A stretch of 56,849 nt of DNA, taken from positions 1-56,849 of the forward strand of contig JAEWZE010000294.1 of the NCBI GenBank assembly GCA_023395465.1, read 5' to 3'. Origin of the DNA: Pseudomonadota bacterium (GTDB lineage: Bacteria > Pseudomonadota > Gammaproteobacteria > Xanthomonadales > Xanthomonadaceae). Under the pieces are notes generated by a model. It saw only the letters and a list, made by a program, of their open reading frames with translations, was not told the origin of the DNA and did not search any database. Each line of letters opens with the position of its first letter. Position 1 is the first letter of the stretch. Positions 28,676-37,170 of the stretch are shown here, piece after piece. Both the position numbers and the translations under genes were made by a program.

Positions 28676-30070
28676 TCAGCCAGGCGCGGGCAACAGCCCC
28701 GTCGGCTCAGAGCCACGATAGCGGCTGCGTAACATCTCCGCTGCCTGCCGCAGCGCTTCGTACTGCTCCCGCCTGGCCCGCCCCTTCGCCGCAAGCCAGC
28801 CCGAGCCCACGCCCGCCAGCAGCCCCAGCCACCACGTCTGGGTCACGACCATCGCCACTTTGGCAGCTGCACCCGCGGCACCTACGCGCGCGCCCCTGGA
28901 GCCCAGCTGGGCGGCGCGCTCGACCCAGGTCATCTTGGGATCCAGCATCAGCGAGAGGCTGATCACAGCAAGCCCCAACACCGACGGCACCAGGTCGCCC
29001 ACACCGAACTCCACACCCCCGACCGCTGCCTGCTCTACCGCTGTCTGGAGCGATGCCTCGGTGATGCCGCTGTTGGTCACACGCTCTGCCATGCCCATGG
29101 CAAGCAGCTGAGCGTGGACCTCGCTGGTGGACACCACATCGACGCCGGGGTAGCGCTCCAGCGCGCTCAGGACGTACTGGACGGATTCGGTTGCCTTGGC
29201 CTGGATCGCATCTACGACCTCGCCCTGCTCGTCCAAGATGCGGATATCCCATCCTGACTGGGTGGCTGAGCCCGCCAGATCCGCGTGGAGACCCTCGGGA
29301 AGGCCACCATTGTTGAAATGCTCGACAAGCTCGATCTCGAACAGCTTGCCCTTCACGCCCGAAACGAAGCCTGACAGCGCTTCCGCGGAGAGACGGTCGA
29401 CAACGTCGGTAAAGCTTTCCGTAGCCGCAAGACCGGGGTAGGCGAGCTCAAACGCCCGCAAGACCTCCTCGGGAACCTCGTCCGGGTGGTCGAGCACGTA
29501 TGCCAGGGACACTCCGCCCACGACAAGCAGGTCCAGCAGCTCGTCGCGGCGACGTCCCTCCTGTGCCGATCGGACCCGCTGCTCCAAACGCTCAGAGTCG
29601 CGGCGGATCCTGTCGCCGTACTCCGCAATCTCGCCGCGGAGCTCGTCCAGATCATTTCGGCTCAAGGCGACACTGTCGATCGCCTCCGAGACGACCGAAG
29701 TGCCACCGAGCGCGAAGCCGCCGGTCGCCGCACCCACTGCCGGTGCCGCCTTGGTGGCCAGCTCCCCGCCGGCACGAATTCCGGCGCCAGTCAGCGCCAC
29801 CCCTCTTCCAAGCAGGGCGCCGGCGCCAGCAGCGGCACGGGCCAAGGCGTCATCCGAACCTGCGGCTCGTCCCTTGAGCTGCTCTTCCGCCTGCCGCCCC
29901 AGCTGATCGGCGGCCGCCCCGGCTTTGGCAACCGCCCGCCCGGTAGCCTCAATGGCGGAACGTACGCCGCCCGAAATCGAGTCCTCGTGCTTGCTGACGA
30001 AGCTCGCCGCCCCGTAGGTTGCATCGGCCAAACCCTTGATGGCGGCCTTGCCGGCCTTGATCCATTTCAT
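28676..30070 (-). CDS. Unassigned membrane protein with a restriction-nuclease-like core, 464 aa
   Basis: I do not recognise a named family. The N-terminus is amphipathic and Ala/Gly-rich (about residues 90-130 read like a glycine-zipper membrane segment), followed by a charged coiled region (about 140-180). A central block has LFEIELVEHFN (about 243), GWDIRI (about 273) and DAIQAKATES (about 291). The order E...D...Q-x-K is that of PD-(D/E)xK/Mrr-like nucleases, and SEVHAQLLAMGM follows as in a Rossmann-like core. Two C-terminal hydrophobic segments (LGLAVISLSLML and VVTQTWWLGLLAGVGSGWLA) suggest membrane attachment. GGGGGGAA precedes the ATG. It sits between BREX and the McrBC-like pair and follows a small membrane protein; a defence effector is a plausible guess, not shown. 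Confidence 0.6.
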   Translation of the reverse strand: MKWIKAGKAAIKGLADATYGAASFVSKHEDSISGGVRSAIEATGRAVAKAGAAADQLGRQAEEQLKGRAAGSDDALARAAAGAGALLGRGVALTGAGIRAGGELATKAAPAVGAATGGFALGGTSVVSEAIDSVALSRNDLDELRGEIAEYGDRIRRDSERLEQRVRSAQEGRRRDELLDLLVVGGVSLAYVLDHPDEVPEEVLRAFELAYPGLAATESFTDVVDRLSAEALSGFVSGVKGKLFEIELVEHFNNGGLPEGLHADLAGSATQSGWDIRILDEQGEVVDAIQAKATESVQYVLSALERYPGVDVVSTSEVHAQLLAMGMAERVTNSGITEASLQTAVEQAAVGGVEFGVGDLVPSVLGLAVISLSLMLDPKMTWVERAAQLGSRGARVGAAGAAAKVAMVVTQTWWLGLLAGVGSGWLAAKGRARREQYEALRQAAEMLRSRYRGSEPTGLLPAPG

Positions 30071-30173
30071 CGGTTCCCCCCAAAACCGCAGCCGTTCCGA
30101 TACTGGGAGCCGATCTTCCCGCGGTCAAGGCTACGAAATTGCCCGCTCAGCAGGGACAGCCCGACGGCAAGCC

Positions 30174-30689
30174 CTACGACCAGTCATCGGACCCGAACGA
30201 TGTTGCGGAGTCTTCGCTCCAGCCAGTGTCGCCCAGCGACATGTCGGTGCCGTAGTGCGAGAAATCGTCACTCGACGAGAAGCCACTCGCATTCCCGCCC
30301 GTATCGATCCCGCCCGGGCCTCCTGCAGCGATGGCCAGCCCGGTTGCCGGGTTGACGTACAGTTCTTCGGCATCGGAAGAGACCAGCTCGACGGCGGGGG
30401 CAAACGCACTGACGTCGGTCTCTCTCGACCACCAATCATCGGCGGGCTCTTCCAGCGGCGGGAACAGGAAATCCAGTGAATCCTCGAAAGGATCACCGGC
30501 GTCCAGGCGGCTGAGATCATCATGCTCGAGAAGGTCCAGCCCGTCCCATGACGGGCCTGGCTCCAGGTCGTCGTCAGCAGGAAACACCCTTGGCTTCGGA
30601 GCAGATCCGACCCGTTCGTCAGTGCCGTCAGGTGGGAGCAACCACAGCAAAACGCCCAGTCCAAGGAAGAGCAGCATCAAGCCGACCAT
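30174..30689 (-). CDS. Unassigned single-pass membrane protein with acidic tail, 171 aa
   Basis: I recognise no family. It starts with one membrane helix (MVGLMLLFLGLGVLLWLLPP), then has about 145 residues very rich in Asp, Glu, Ser and Trp and poor in Lys (for example DDDLEPGPSWDGLDLLEHDD and SLGDTGWSEDSATSFGSDDW at the end). GGAGGT six bases before the ATG at 30689 fixes the start; an in-frame start at 30902 would add a non-coding-like leader. The acidic part could mimic DNA or bind the basic partner encoded 103 nt downstream; this is inference. Confidence 0.65.
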   Translation of the reverse strand: MVGLMLLFLGLGVLLWLLPPDGTDERVGSAPKPRVFPADDDLEPGPSWDGLDLLEHDDLSRLDAGDPFEDSLDFLFPPLEEPADDWWSRETDVSAFAPAVELVSSDAEELYVNPATGLAIAAGGPGGIDTGGNASGFSSSDDFSHYGTDMSLGDTGWSEDSATSFGSDDWS

Positions 30690-30761
30690 CGCAACCTCCA
30701 GAGTGATCCAGTACCGAAGCGGTACATCTCCAGAATCCCGGGCTTGTCGGGTCACACTAGA

Positions 30762-30976
30762 TGGTCGAGATTTCCGCAAACCGATCCGGTCGTGATTCCC
30801 ATACCGGCTCATGCACTTGCGTGAGATCGCAGCAGAGAAAAACTCGTCAATGGTCGAGATTCCGCAAACTCCGGCGATACGGAAACAATTGGGACTCTTC
30901 AATCTCGACCACCGGGACGTTCGGGCCAGAAGTTCCTCTTGAGCTTCAGACAGTTACGGCCAAGTGAATCTCGACC
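30762..30976. repeat. Dispersed copies of TGGTCGAGATT in both orientations
   Basis: TGGTCGAGATTTCCGCAAAC at 30762-30781 recurs at 30851-30870 with one T fewer. The reverse complement AATCTCGACCA is at 30901-30911, making an 11-bp perfect inverted repeat with 30851-30861, and AATCTCGACC again at 30967-30976. Four copies in 215 nt, two in each direction, look like a protein-binding array or relics of an element end. Confidence 0.6.
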
Positions 30977-31063
30977 TTCGCAGGGTGTGGCTTTGCGGCG
31001 ACATGCATCTGCCCTGTTGTCTCCGACCGCATCAGCACGACGAGATCGGCGGATAAATCGAGG

Positions 31064-31153
31064 GGTCGCTCCGGAGAGATATCAGGGTGCGGCTAGCACC
31101 CGCTACATCGGGACGCCGTCCAGCCACAGCCGAGCGCTCTCTCTGGAGCGACC
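31064..31153. repeat. 16-bp inverted repeat enclosing a nested hairpin, just downstream of brxHI
   Basis: GGTCGCTCCGGAGAGA at 31064-31079 is the reverse complement of 31138-31153 except for one base. Inside the 58-nt loop is a second hairpin, GGGTGC (31085-31090) and GCACCC (31096-31101) with a five-base loop. It begins 62 nt after the BREX operon's last stop codon (minus strand). It may protect the 3' end or stop transcription; no U-tract is seen. Confidence 0.5.
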
Positions 31154-31214
31154 GGGTCGCCCCTTAGAGATAGTAATCTCCTGGAATGGGGGCCAAGAGA
31201 GAGGCCACTGACCA

Positions 31215-33281
31215 TCACGTCTTTTGCGCCACCGCCTGAACACGGCGCAGCGTCATCTCCCGGACTTGGCCCTCTTGGAGCAAATCCGCGAACTTCGGCG
31301 TATTAGAAGGCTCCCAGAATGGCTGAAGCGTGGCCAGGCCCCTCCATCCGCCGACACGCTCCAAGGCTAACGGACTCAAGGTGAACTTCACGCTCCACGC
31401 CGTTACTGCCCCATAGGTGCCCCCGGCTGCGGTGATGCGACCGGCGAGCAACAGGTTTTCGGCCAGCCCGGCATAAGTCCACCATGTATAGCCGCCATCG
31501 GCATGCTCAACAGGAGTCGTCCGTAGCGTGTCCTCCAGCTCCTCCTGAAGTTCGGCGAGCTTCGTCTTCGCCCTGCCGGAAAACCCGGGCTCTTCATTCG
31601 GGATGGCGTCGGCCAGGATCTCCCGCACCTTTTGCGAGAGCACACGGGACGCTCCGCGCTCCGGTCCAACCCAGCGACTGCTGCCCTTCTCCTCGCTGAG
31701 CACGACGTGGATCTTCGCGCGCGACCAGTCGGACGATACGACCCGCCATGAACGCCCCCCCAGTGCGAGGACCAGTGGCGCATCCCGCTTGCCGGCCAGG
31801 CTCAGCGGATCGACATGGCCGACCAGCACGGTGCCGTGCATGGCGGCAAATGTCCGTGGTGAATCAAAGGAGACGCACAGGTCTGCCAGTCCTTTGCCCC
31901 GGAACTTCGCTTCGGCACTTGGCCCCAGTGCCAACTGCATGCCAGTGCTGACCAGCCACCCGCCCGCAACCAGATGTTCCCGGATATCCGGCCAGGCGGC
32001 GTCCAATGCTTCGGCAAGCCCGGGCACGCGCCCAAACAGGGCCAGAAAGTCGCCCTCCCCGACCTCGCCGCCTCGTTCGAAGATCAACGCGAACAACTGC
32101 TGCACCAGCAGGTGGTACGGCAACGGCGGCGGCATGACCGGTTCCACGTAGCCTTCGCCGAACAGCCGATTGATAGCCAGCGCCTGCAGCAACCCCTCGC
32201 CAGTGGTCGCAATGAACAGCATGTTCCGGCGAGTGCCTGCCCGCCTGCCGGTCCGCCCCAGTCGCTGCAGGAACGATGCGACCGATCCTGGCGCGTCAAT
32301 CTGGATCACGCGGTCCAGATCTCCGACGTCCAAGCCCAGCTCCAGCGTGCTGGTCGCGACGATGACGCAGTTCTGTCGCTCGGCGAACGCCTGCTCGGCC
32401 TGCCGGCGAATGTCCGCAGACAAGGCAGCATGGGAGACGAAGACATCGACCTCCAGTGCGCGCAGGGCCAGCGCGAGCTCTTCCACCTTGGTCCGGCTGT
32501 CGCAAAACACCAATCGCTTCTCGCCAAGATGCAGCCTGCTGATGAGGATCGCCGCGTTGGCGATGCTGCCGGCATAGTCGATGCTGATCTCCGAATCGGC
32601 AGGTGGTGCGGAGACCTGGACCAGCGTGGCCGTTCCACCTGCGTGCCCGGCCAGCCACTCCAGCAGCGCAGCTGGATCTCCCACGGTGGCCGACAGTCCG
32701 ATGCGCTGTTCAAGGGGCGCGCCCAGCGCGCGCAGACGTTCCAGCAGCGCAAGCAGGTGCCAGCCCCGGTCATCTCCGGCAAAGGCATGCAGCTCGTCCA
32801 CGATCACGCAGCGCACTGCACCCAGCAGCCGGCGGTGGTCGCGCCGGCTGCCGATCAGGATGCCCTCGAGGGATTCGGGCGTGGTCAGGAGGATGTCCGG
32901 GGGCTCACGCTCGGCGCGCGACTTGTCGCCAGCGACCACGTCGCCGTGCCAGACCGCCACTCGGCGCCCCACCATGCCCGCCAAGGCCGACAGGCGCGGC
33001 TCCAGGTTGTTCAACAGCGCCTTGATCGGGCACACGTACACGACGCTGAGCCCGCGCCATTCCTCGCTCAACATCCGCGAGAGCACGGGCAGCATCGCCG
33101 CTTCGGTCTTGCCACCGGCCGTAGGTGCAATCAGCAGCGCGTGATGTCCCTGTACGAGCGGCACGACCGCCTGCTCCTGCAGCGGCCTCAGCCCCGGCCA
33201 CCCCAGCGAGTTGACCACGTGGTACTGGACTGCAGGATGCAGCAGCTCGAACGCACTGGACCCGGCTCCGTCGCTGCTCAC
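31215..33281 (-). CDS. brxHI: BREX type 2 helicase BrxHI
   Basis: A 688-residue superfamily 2 helicase. Walker A is APTAGGKTEA (about residue 52), the DExH box VIVDELHAF (about 150), motif III GLSATVG (about 200), and the C-terminal motifs are LVFCDSRTKVEEL, GLDVGDLDRVIQID and QRLGRTGRRAGT. Lhr-like DEAD/DEAH helicases of this size, directly after BrxD, define the BrxHI subunit of BREX type 2. The GTG start overlaps the brxD stop (GTGA). It is the last gene of the operon. Confidence 0.92.
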   Translation of the reverse strand: MSSDGAGSSAFELLHPAVQYHVVNSLGWPGLRPLQEQAVVPLVQGHHALLIAPTAGGKTEAAMLPVLSRMLSEEWRGLSVVYVCPIKALLNNLEPRLSALAGMVGRRVAVWHGDVVAGDKSRAEREPPDILLTTPESLEGILIGSRRDHRRLLGAVRCVIVDELHAFAGDDRGWHLLALLERLRALGAPLEQRIGLSATVGDPAALLEWLAGHAGGTATLVQVSAPPADSEISIDYAGSIANAAILISRLHLGEKRLVFCDSRTKVEELALALRALEVDVFVSHAALSADIRRQAEQAFAERQNCVIVATSTLELGLDVGDLDRVIQIDAPGSVASFLQRLGRTGRRAGTRRNMLFIATTGEGLLQALAINRLFGEGYVEPVMPPPLPYHLLVQQLFALIFERGGEVGEGDFLALFGRVPGLAEALDAAWPDIREHLVAGGWLVSTGMQLALGPSAEAKFRGKGLADLCVSFDSPRTFAAMHGTVLVGHVDPLSLAGKRDAPLVLALGGRSWRVVSSDWSRAKIHVVLSEEKGSSRWVGPERGASRVLSQKVREILADAIPNEEPGFSGRAKTKLAELQEELEDTLRTTPVEHADGGYTWWTYAGLAENLLLAGRITAAGGTYGAVTAWSVKFTLSPLALERVGGWRGLATLQPFWEPSNTPKFADLLQEGQVREMTLRRVQAVAQKT

Positions 33282-34585
33282 AGGTCGAGCTGGATGTCGT
33301 CCGGCGACAGCGCGCGCCGCTCGTCCTGGCTCAGCTCGGCAACCTGGACCACGAGCTGGTAATCCTTGCGCGGGTCGAAGTCGGGGAACTGGTCAACCCG
33401 GTCCAGCACCTCGGCCACCAATTTTTTGAGGAAGATCCGTGGCGCGACGCCCACTTTGCCACCGAGTTTTCCGGTCACGGCACTCGCGAGATCAGTGAGC
33501 AAAGCATCGTCCACGTGCCTCACCACGCGGTCAGGGGCAGCGCTGCGCTGGACGAACACGGCCCTTACGTTCTGCCCCACTTCCACCAGGCGCTCCATGT
33601 CGAAGGCGCGTAGGCGAATCTGGACAGCCCGCGGATTGTCGAAGCGGGCATCCGCGCTGAAGTCCACGTGCAGCCGCTGCGCCAAGGGAGGCAGCCGCTG
33701 CACGCCCTGCGGGCCATCAAAGAACGCCGGCGTTCCGGTGATCATCAGGTACAGACCTGGAAAGCGGCCGGCGTCGATCTCGTCCATGAACTGCCGCAAC
33801 GCGTTCAAGCTTTTTTCCCGGACGTCACCGCGCACGCGCTGGAGAGTCTCGACCTCATCCAATACCAGCACGAGGCCGGAGAATCCGCTGTCGCGCAGGA
33901 TCAACAACAGGCCCTGCAGGAAACCCAGCGCACCGAAGTGATCGATGTCGCCCTTGATGCCGGCCGCGCGCTTGACTGCTGCGGCCACGTTCGGCTGCCC
34001 CGACATCCAGGCAATCAGGCCACTGGCCAGAGCCTCGTCCGCGGCCGCCACGGCGCGGCGATAGGTCCGCAAACAGGCACCGAATGCCGGAGCCTGCCGC
34101 TCGATCGGCCGCAGGCGCTCGGTCATCAGCGCCTCGCTCGCCTCGAGCAACCTGTCCTCGGTGCAGTCGCCTTCCCGCGCCAGCACTTCCTCTTCCAGCG
34201 AATAGAACCAACCGTCGATGATCGCGCGCATGGCGCCGCGCTCGCCCCCTTCGGTCATCAGGTGCTCGGTCAGCCGCCGGTACACCGTTTCCAGACGATG
34301 CAGCGGCGTTTCTGCTTCGGAGATCTGCACCTCCGAGCTGGCGAAGCCTTCCGCCCGCGCCAGTCCCTGGAACCAGCGGGCAAAGAAGGTCTTGCCCGTC
34401 CCGTAGTCGCCGCGCACCGCCTTGAACCGGCCCCGGCCCGTCGCAGCCTGGTTCAGCTCCGCCCGCAGGGTGTCGCGGTAGGGATCCAGGCCGACCGCGA
34501 ACGCGTCCAGCGACGACTCGGGTACGGTGCCGCGTCGCAGCGCATCCAGGATTTCATCGGCACGTGCGGGTGAGATCGTCGTCAT
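33278..34585 (-). CDS. brxD: BREX system ATP-binding protein BrxD
   Basis: A 435-residue P-loop ATPase. Walker A is GDYGTGKTFF (about residue 60) and Walker B GLVLVLDEVETLQR (about 240). The N-terminal pattern DEILDALRRGTVP and the C-terminal motif GVAPRIFLKKLVAEVLDR are as I know them from BrxD. BrxD is the ATPase paired with BrxHI in BREX type 2 and some other types. ATG overlaps the pglZ stop (ATGA). Confidence 0.92.
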   Translation of the reverse strand: MTTISPARADEILDALRRGTVPESSLDAFAVGLDPYRDTLRAELNQAATGRGRFKAVRGDYGTGKTFFARWFQGLARAEGFASSEVQISEAETPLHRLETVYRRLTEHLMTEGGERGAMRAIIDGWFYSLEEEVLAREGDCTEDRLLEASEALMTERLRPIERQAPAFGACLRTYRRAVAAADEALASGLIAWMSGQPNVAAAVKRAAGIKGDIDHFGALGFLQGLLLILRDSGFSGLVLVLDEVETLQRVRGDVREKSLNALRQFMDEIDAGRFPGLYLMITGTPAFFDGPQGVQRLPPLAQRLHVDFSADARFDNPRAVQIRLRAFDMERLVEVGQNVRAVFVQRSAAPDRVVRHVDDALLTDLASAVTGKLGGKVGVAPRIFLKKLVAEVLDRVDQFPDFDPRKDYQLVVQVAELSQDERRALSPDDIQLDL

Positions 34586-37170
34586 AGCTGGAACTGGGTG
34601 CGTAGCAGGGGCAGGTCGAGCAGTACGGTTCCGGTCGCCTGCTCAAAGGTGACCACCGGGAAGCCATCGATATTGAGGGTGCGCTGGAGGATCGAGACAA
34701 CGCCGCGCATCCGCACCGCAGGCATCTCGATGGCGTGCGCAAGCTGCTCGATACGGGCCCGTCCGCCGCCCGCCTCCAGGGTCCGCACCAGCGCGACCAC
34801 GCGTTGCGGCTCCAGTGCCACCCGGCCCACGCGCGCCTGCTGGTGCTCGAAGACGCTGCTGGCCACGAGCGTATCCGCCAGTCCTCCCGCCTGGCGCTGG
34901 GCGAACAGGTCCCCCGTCGCGGCCTCGGTGCGGCGCTTCACGGGCGGCGTCGCGGGAACGACCTGCGGCGGCGCCACCGGCCCGTCTGCGTCCCACCACG
35001 CCGGTCTGGCCGGCATTGCGGGCAGGTAGGCGTCTTCCGGCAATTCCACACCTGGCGGCGTCCAGATACCCAGGGGCACGATCATTTCCTGCCGCGACAC
35101 GCCGCCGTGGTAGCCGTTCTTCTTCACCGCATAGCGCAGATCCTCGCGCCACGGCACCACGATGGCGCCGTCCATCAATGCCCGCACCCGCGGCCCGTCG
35201 GCCAGCAGTTCACCCTCGCCTGCCGCCGTTGTCGCCATCCTGTAGCGCTCGCCTGAGCCGCCGGCCACCAGCGTCGAATCACGCTCAAGCACGTGGCCAT
35301 GATCGCTGGTCAGGATGACGGCCCTGCCGGAACGGACGGCCTGGTCCAGCACCTCTGCCAGCAGGGGAATGGTGTCGATGTTCCAGTCGATGCGGACCTG
35401 ATCGGATTTCGCCAGGGCGTCGTCGATGGCATTGATGACCACGGCGACCACCTGGTTGCCGGCGTCGGCAATCGCATCCGCCACCTCCGGGCCCAACTGG
35501 TGGCTCTGCTCCACCCCCGCTTTGTGGAACAGCCGTGGCGGCTGGCCCGAGCGGCTTGCGCGCCGAAGCCCCTCGTGCGCGGCAAACGCCTGCGCCTCGT
35601 GGCGGGCCACGCCGCGCGCAAGCCGGCCCGACAACAGGCTGGTCCGGCTGCATTCGGTCACCGACGGCACGGTGGCCAGCAACGCCAGCGGCTCGCCACG
35701 ACGGGCCCAGGCACTCCAACCGCGCGACAGCAGCGACTGCGACATCGCGAGCGACACGTCCGCGCTCATACCGTCCAGCACCACCAGCAGGACCGGTGAC
35801 TGCGACGCCAGCGGCGCGACCACCCGGTCCAGCGCCGATTCCACCGGCGTGAGCCCGCCGGGCACCTCGCCCAGGCGCAACTGATCCACCAGGCTGCGCG
35901 CGAACGCTTCGTCCCGCGGCCGGCGTGCCGCTGCCACTTGGTCGAGCAGCCGGGTCACCGCCCGCGCAAAACGCTCGGGCCGGACGCCCCGCAGCGCCCG
36001 GCGCGCCCAGTCCTGCCACGCACCCTGCTCCAGGTAGTGGGCGACTGGATCATCGATCGCCGAAGCTATGCCGTCTCCTGCCAGCGAGCGGCACAGCCGC
36101 ACCGCCATCCGTGCCGCTTCCGCCCCCGGGTGCCCCCTCTGTTTAAGCCGATGGGCCGATATGTAGGCCGCAGCCGCTTCGACCTCAACCAGCGCGTCCG
36201 GCACGCGCAGGAACCGCTCGATCGACTCGCCCAGCTTGCCCAGGCGCGCGTCCAGGCCGAGCGACAGCACGCTGCTGAGTTCCAGATGATCGCTCGCGCC
36301 GATGGCCTGCAGCAGCTCGGAGGCCTTGCGTTCCACGGCAAGCCGCCCGACCTCGGGCAACCGATCTGCAAGATCCCGCGCCAATCGTGCCCAGTTCCTG
36401 CCATCCGCCGTCTTCAAACGATGTCCACCAAGGCGCGACTCGAGGCGTACTCGCGCATCGCGCAGTTCCAGAACCTTTTCGGCCTGATCGGCGTACATCA
36501 CGTCGCAGGCCAGGCCGATGGCGGTGATGGCATGCCCGTTGCCGTTCTCCATGGCCGCCACGAACGCCTCGGCCAGCGACCCGAACTGCGCCGCGAGGTG
36601 GTGCCTGAACTGCTCGCGGTGTCCGGGCGTGATCGCCAGCCAACGCGCATGGTTGTCTTCACAGGTCCGGGCGAGGTCATCGAGGCCAGGCTGTTCCGCA
36701 GGCAGGCCGAACAGGAAGGCCAGGCAGGTACCCATGGCATCTTCCAGGGTCAGCACCGGCGACGTCGCCTTCGGACGCATCGCCACTGCATCCATCAACA
36801 GGGCAGGCAGCCACTGCAGGGGGAACAGCCTCGGGTCGACCTGGCGCACGCCGTAGGCGTCCTGGACCAGCTGCCAGCGGTCCACATGCAGCAGCCGATG
36901 GCGCGCCAGACGGCCCAGGATGTCCTGGCCCAACGCATTCTCCGGCAAGCCGACCAGCAGCACGGCGGGCGTGTCGCCTCCGTCCGCCAGGGCCTCGCGT
37001 ACCTCCAGGTTCGACTGGCAGTAGCGCAAGGGCAGGGTGCGCCCCGCGACTTCAATTGACTCGCCGCCCGACCATGGATGCGGCCAAGCATAGGCCAGCG
37101 CCTGCCCCGGCGAGCCCTCCTCAAGCACCCTGGCCGCATGGCTGGCCAATTGGGACAGGGTCAGGCTCAC
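34582..37170 (-). CDS. pglZ: PglZ, alkaline-phosphatase-fold core protein of BREX
   Basis: An 862-residue PglZ. The alkaline-phosphatase-superfamily metal sites are visible: LLVVLDGMSADVS (about residue 465), the nucleophile region TVPSVTECSRTSLLSG, then ILTSDHGHVLERDS (about 623). The N-terminal 450 residues are helical and typical of type 2 PglZ. PglZ is the one subunit, together with a BrxC/PglY ATPase, common to BREX types. The GTG start overlaps the pglY stop. In the Streptomyces Pgl system PglZ is reported to relieve PglX toxicity, so loss of its expression could be harmful. Confidence 0.94.
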   Translation of the reverse strand: MSLTLSQLASHAARVLEEGSPGQALAYAWPHPWSGGESIEVAGRTLPLRYCQSNLEVREALADGGDTPAVLLVGLPENALGQDILGRLARHRLLHVDRWQLVQDAYGVRQVDPRLFPLQWLPALLMDAVAMRPKATSPVLTLEDAMGTCLAFLFGLPAEQPGLDDLARTCEDNHARWLAITPGHREQFRHHLAAQFGSLAEAFVAAMENGNGHAITAIGLACDVMYADQAEKVLELRDARVRLESRLGGHRLKTADGRNWARLARDLADRLPEVGRLAVERKASELLQAIGASDHLELSSVLSLGLDARLGKLGESIERFLRVPDALVEVEAAAAYISAHRLKQRGHPGAEAARMAVRLCRSLAGDGIASAIDDPVAHYLEQGAWQDWARRALRGVRPERFARAVTRLLDQVAAARRPRDEAFARSLVDQLRLGEVPGGLTPVESALDRVVAPLASQSPVLLVVLDGMSADVSLAMSQSLLSRGWSAWARRGEPLALLATVPSVTECSRTSLLSGRLARGVARHEAQAFAAHEGLRRASRSGQPPRLFHKAGVEQSHQLGPEVADAIADAGNQVVAVVINAIDDALAKSDQVRIDWNIDTIPLLAEVLDQAVRSGRAVILTSDHGHVLERDSTLVAGGSGERYRMATTAAGEGELLADGPRVRALMDGAIVVPWREDLRYAVKKNGYHGGVSRQEMIVPLGIWTPPGVELPEDAYLPAMPARPAWWDADGPVAPPQVVPATPPVKRRTEAATGDLFAQRQAGGLADTLVASSVFEHQQARVGRVALEPQRVVALVRTLEAGGGRARIEQLAHAIEMPAVRMRGVVSILQRTLNIDGFPVVTFEQATGTVLLDLPLLRTQFQL

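Larger units (their letters stand above)
30690..31214. other. 525-nt gene-free region between brxHI and the membrane/nuclease module
   Basis: No gene seen. It holds a hairpin GTACCG-AAG-CGGTAC at 30711-30725, the dispersed repeats at 30762-30976 and a long inverted repeat at 31064-31153, each listed separately. It must hold the promoter of the module that starts at 30689 and the end of the BREX transcript. It may be remnant mobile-element DNA. Confidence 0.6.

Noticed and set aside
28446..28676. 76-codon minus-strand frame with a TGATG overlap to the membrane/nuclease gene
   Set aside because: The overlap is suggestive, but the product has no recognisable content and its end lies inside the terminator stem; it is more likely untranslated 3' sequence.
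28249..28962. 237-codon plus-strand frame
   Set aside because: It crosses the terminator and lies antisense to the end of the membrane/nuclease gene; composition is not protein-like.
30690..31214. CRISPR array in the repeat-rich gap
   Set aside because: The repeated word is only 11-20 bases, occurs in both orientations and has uneven spacing; no cas genes are near.
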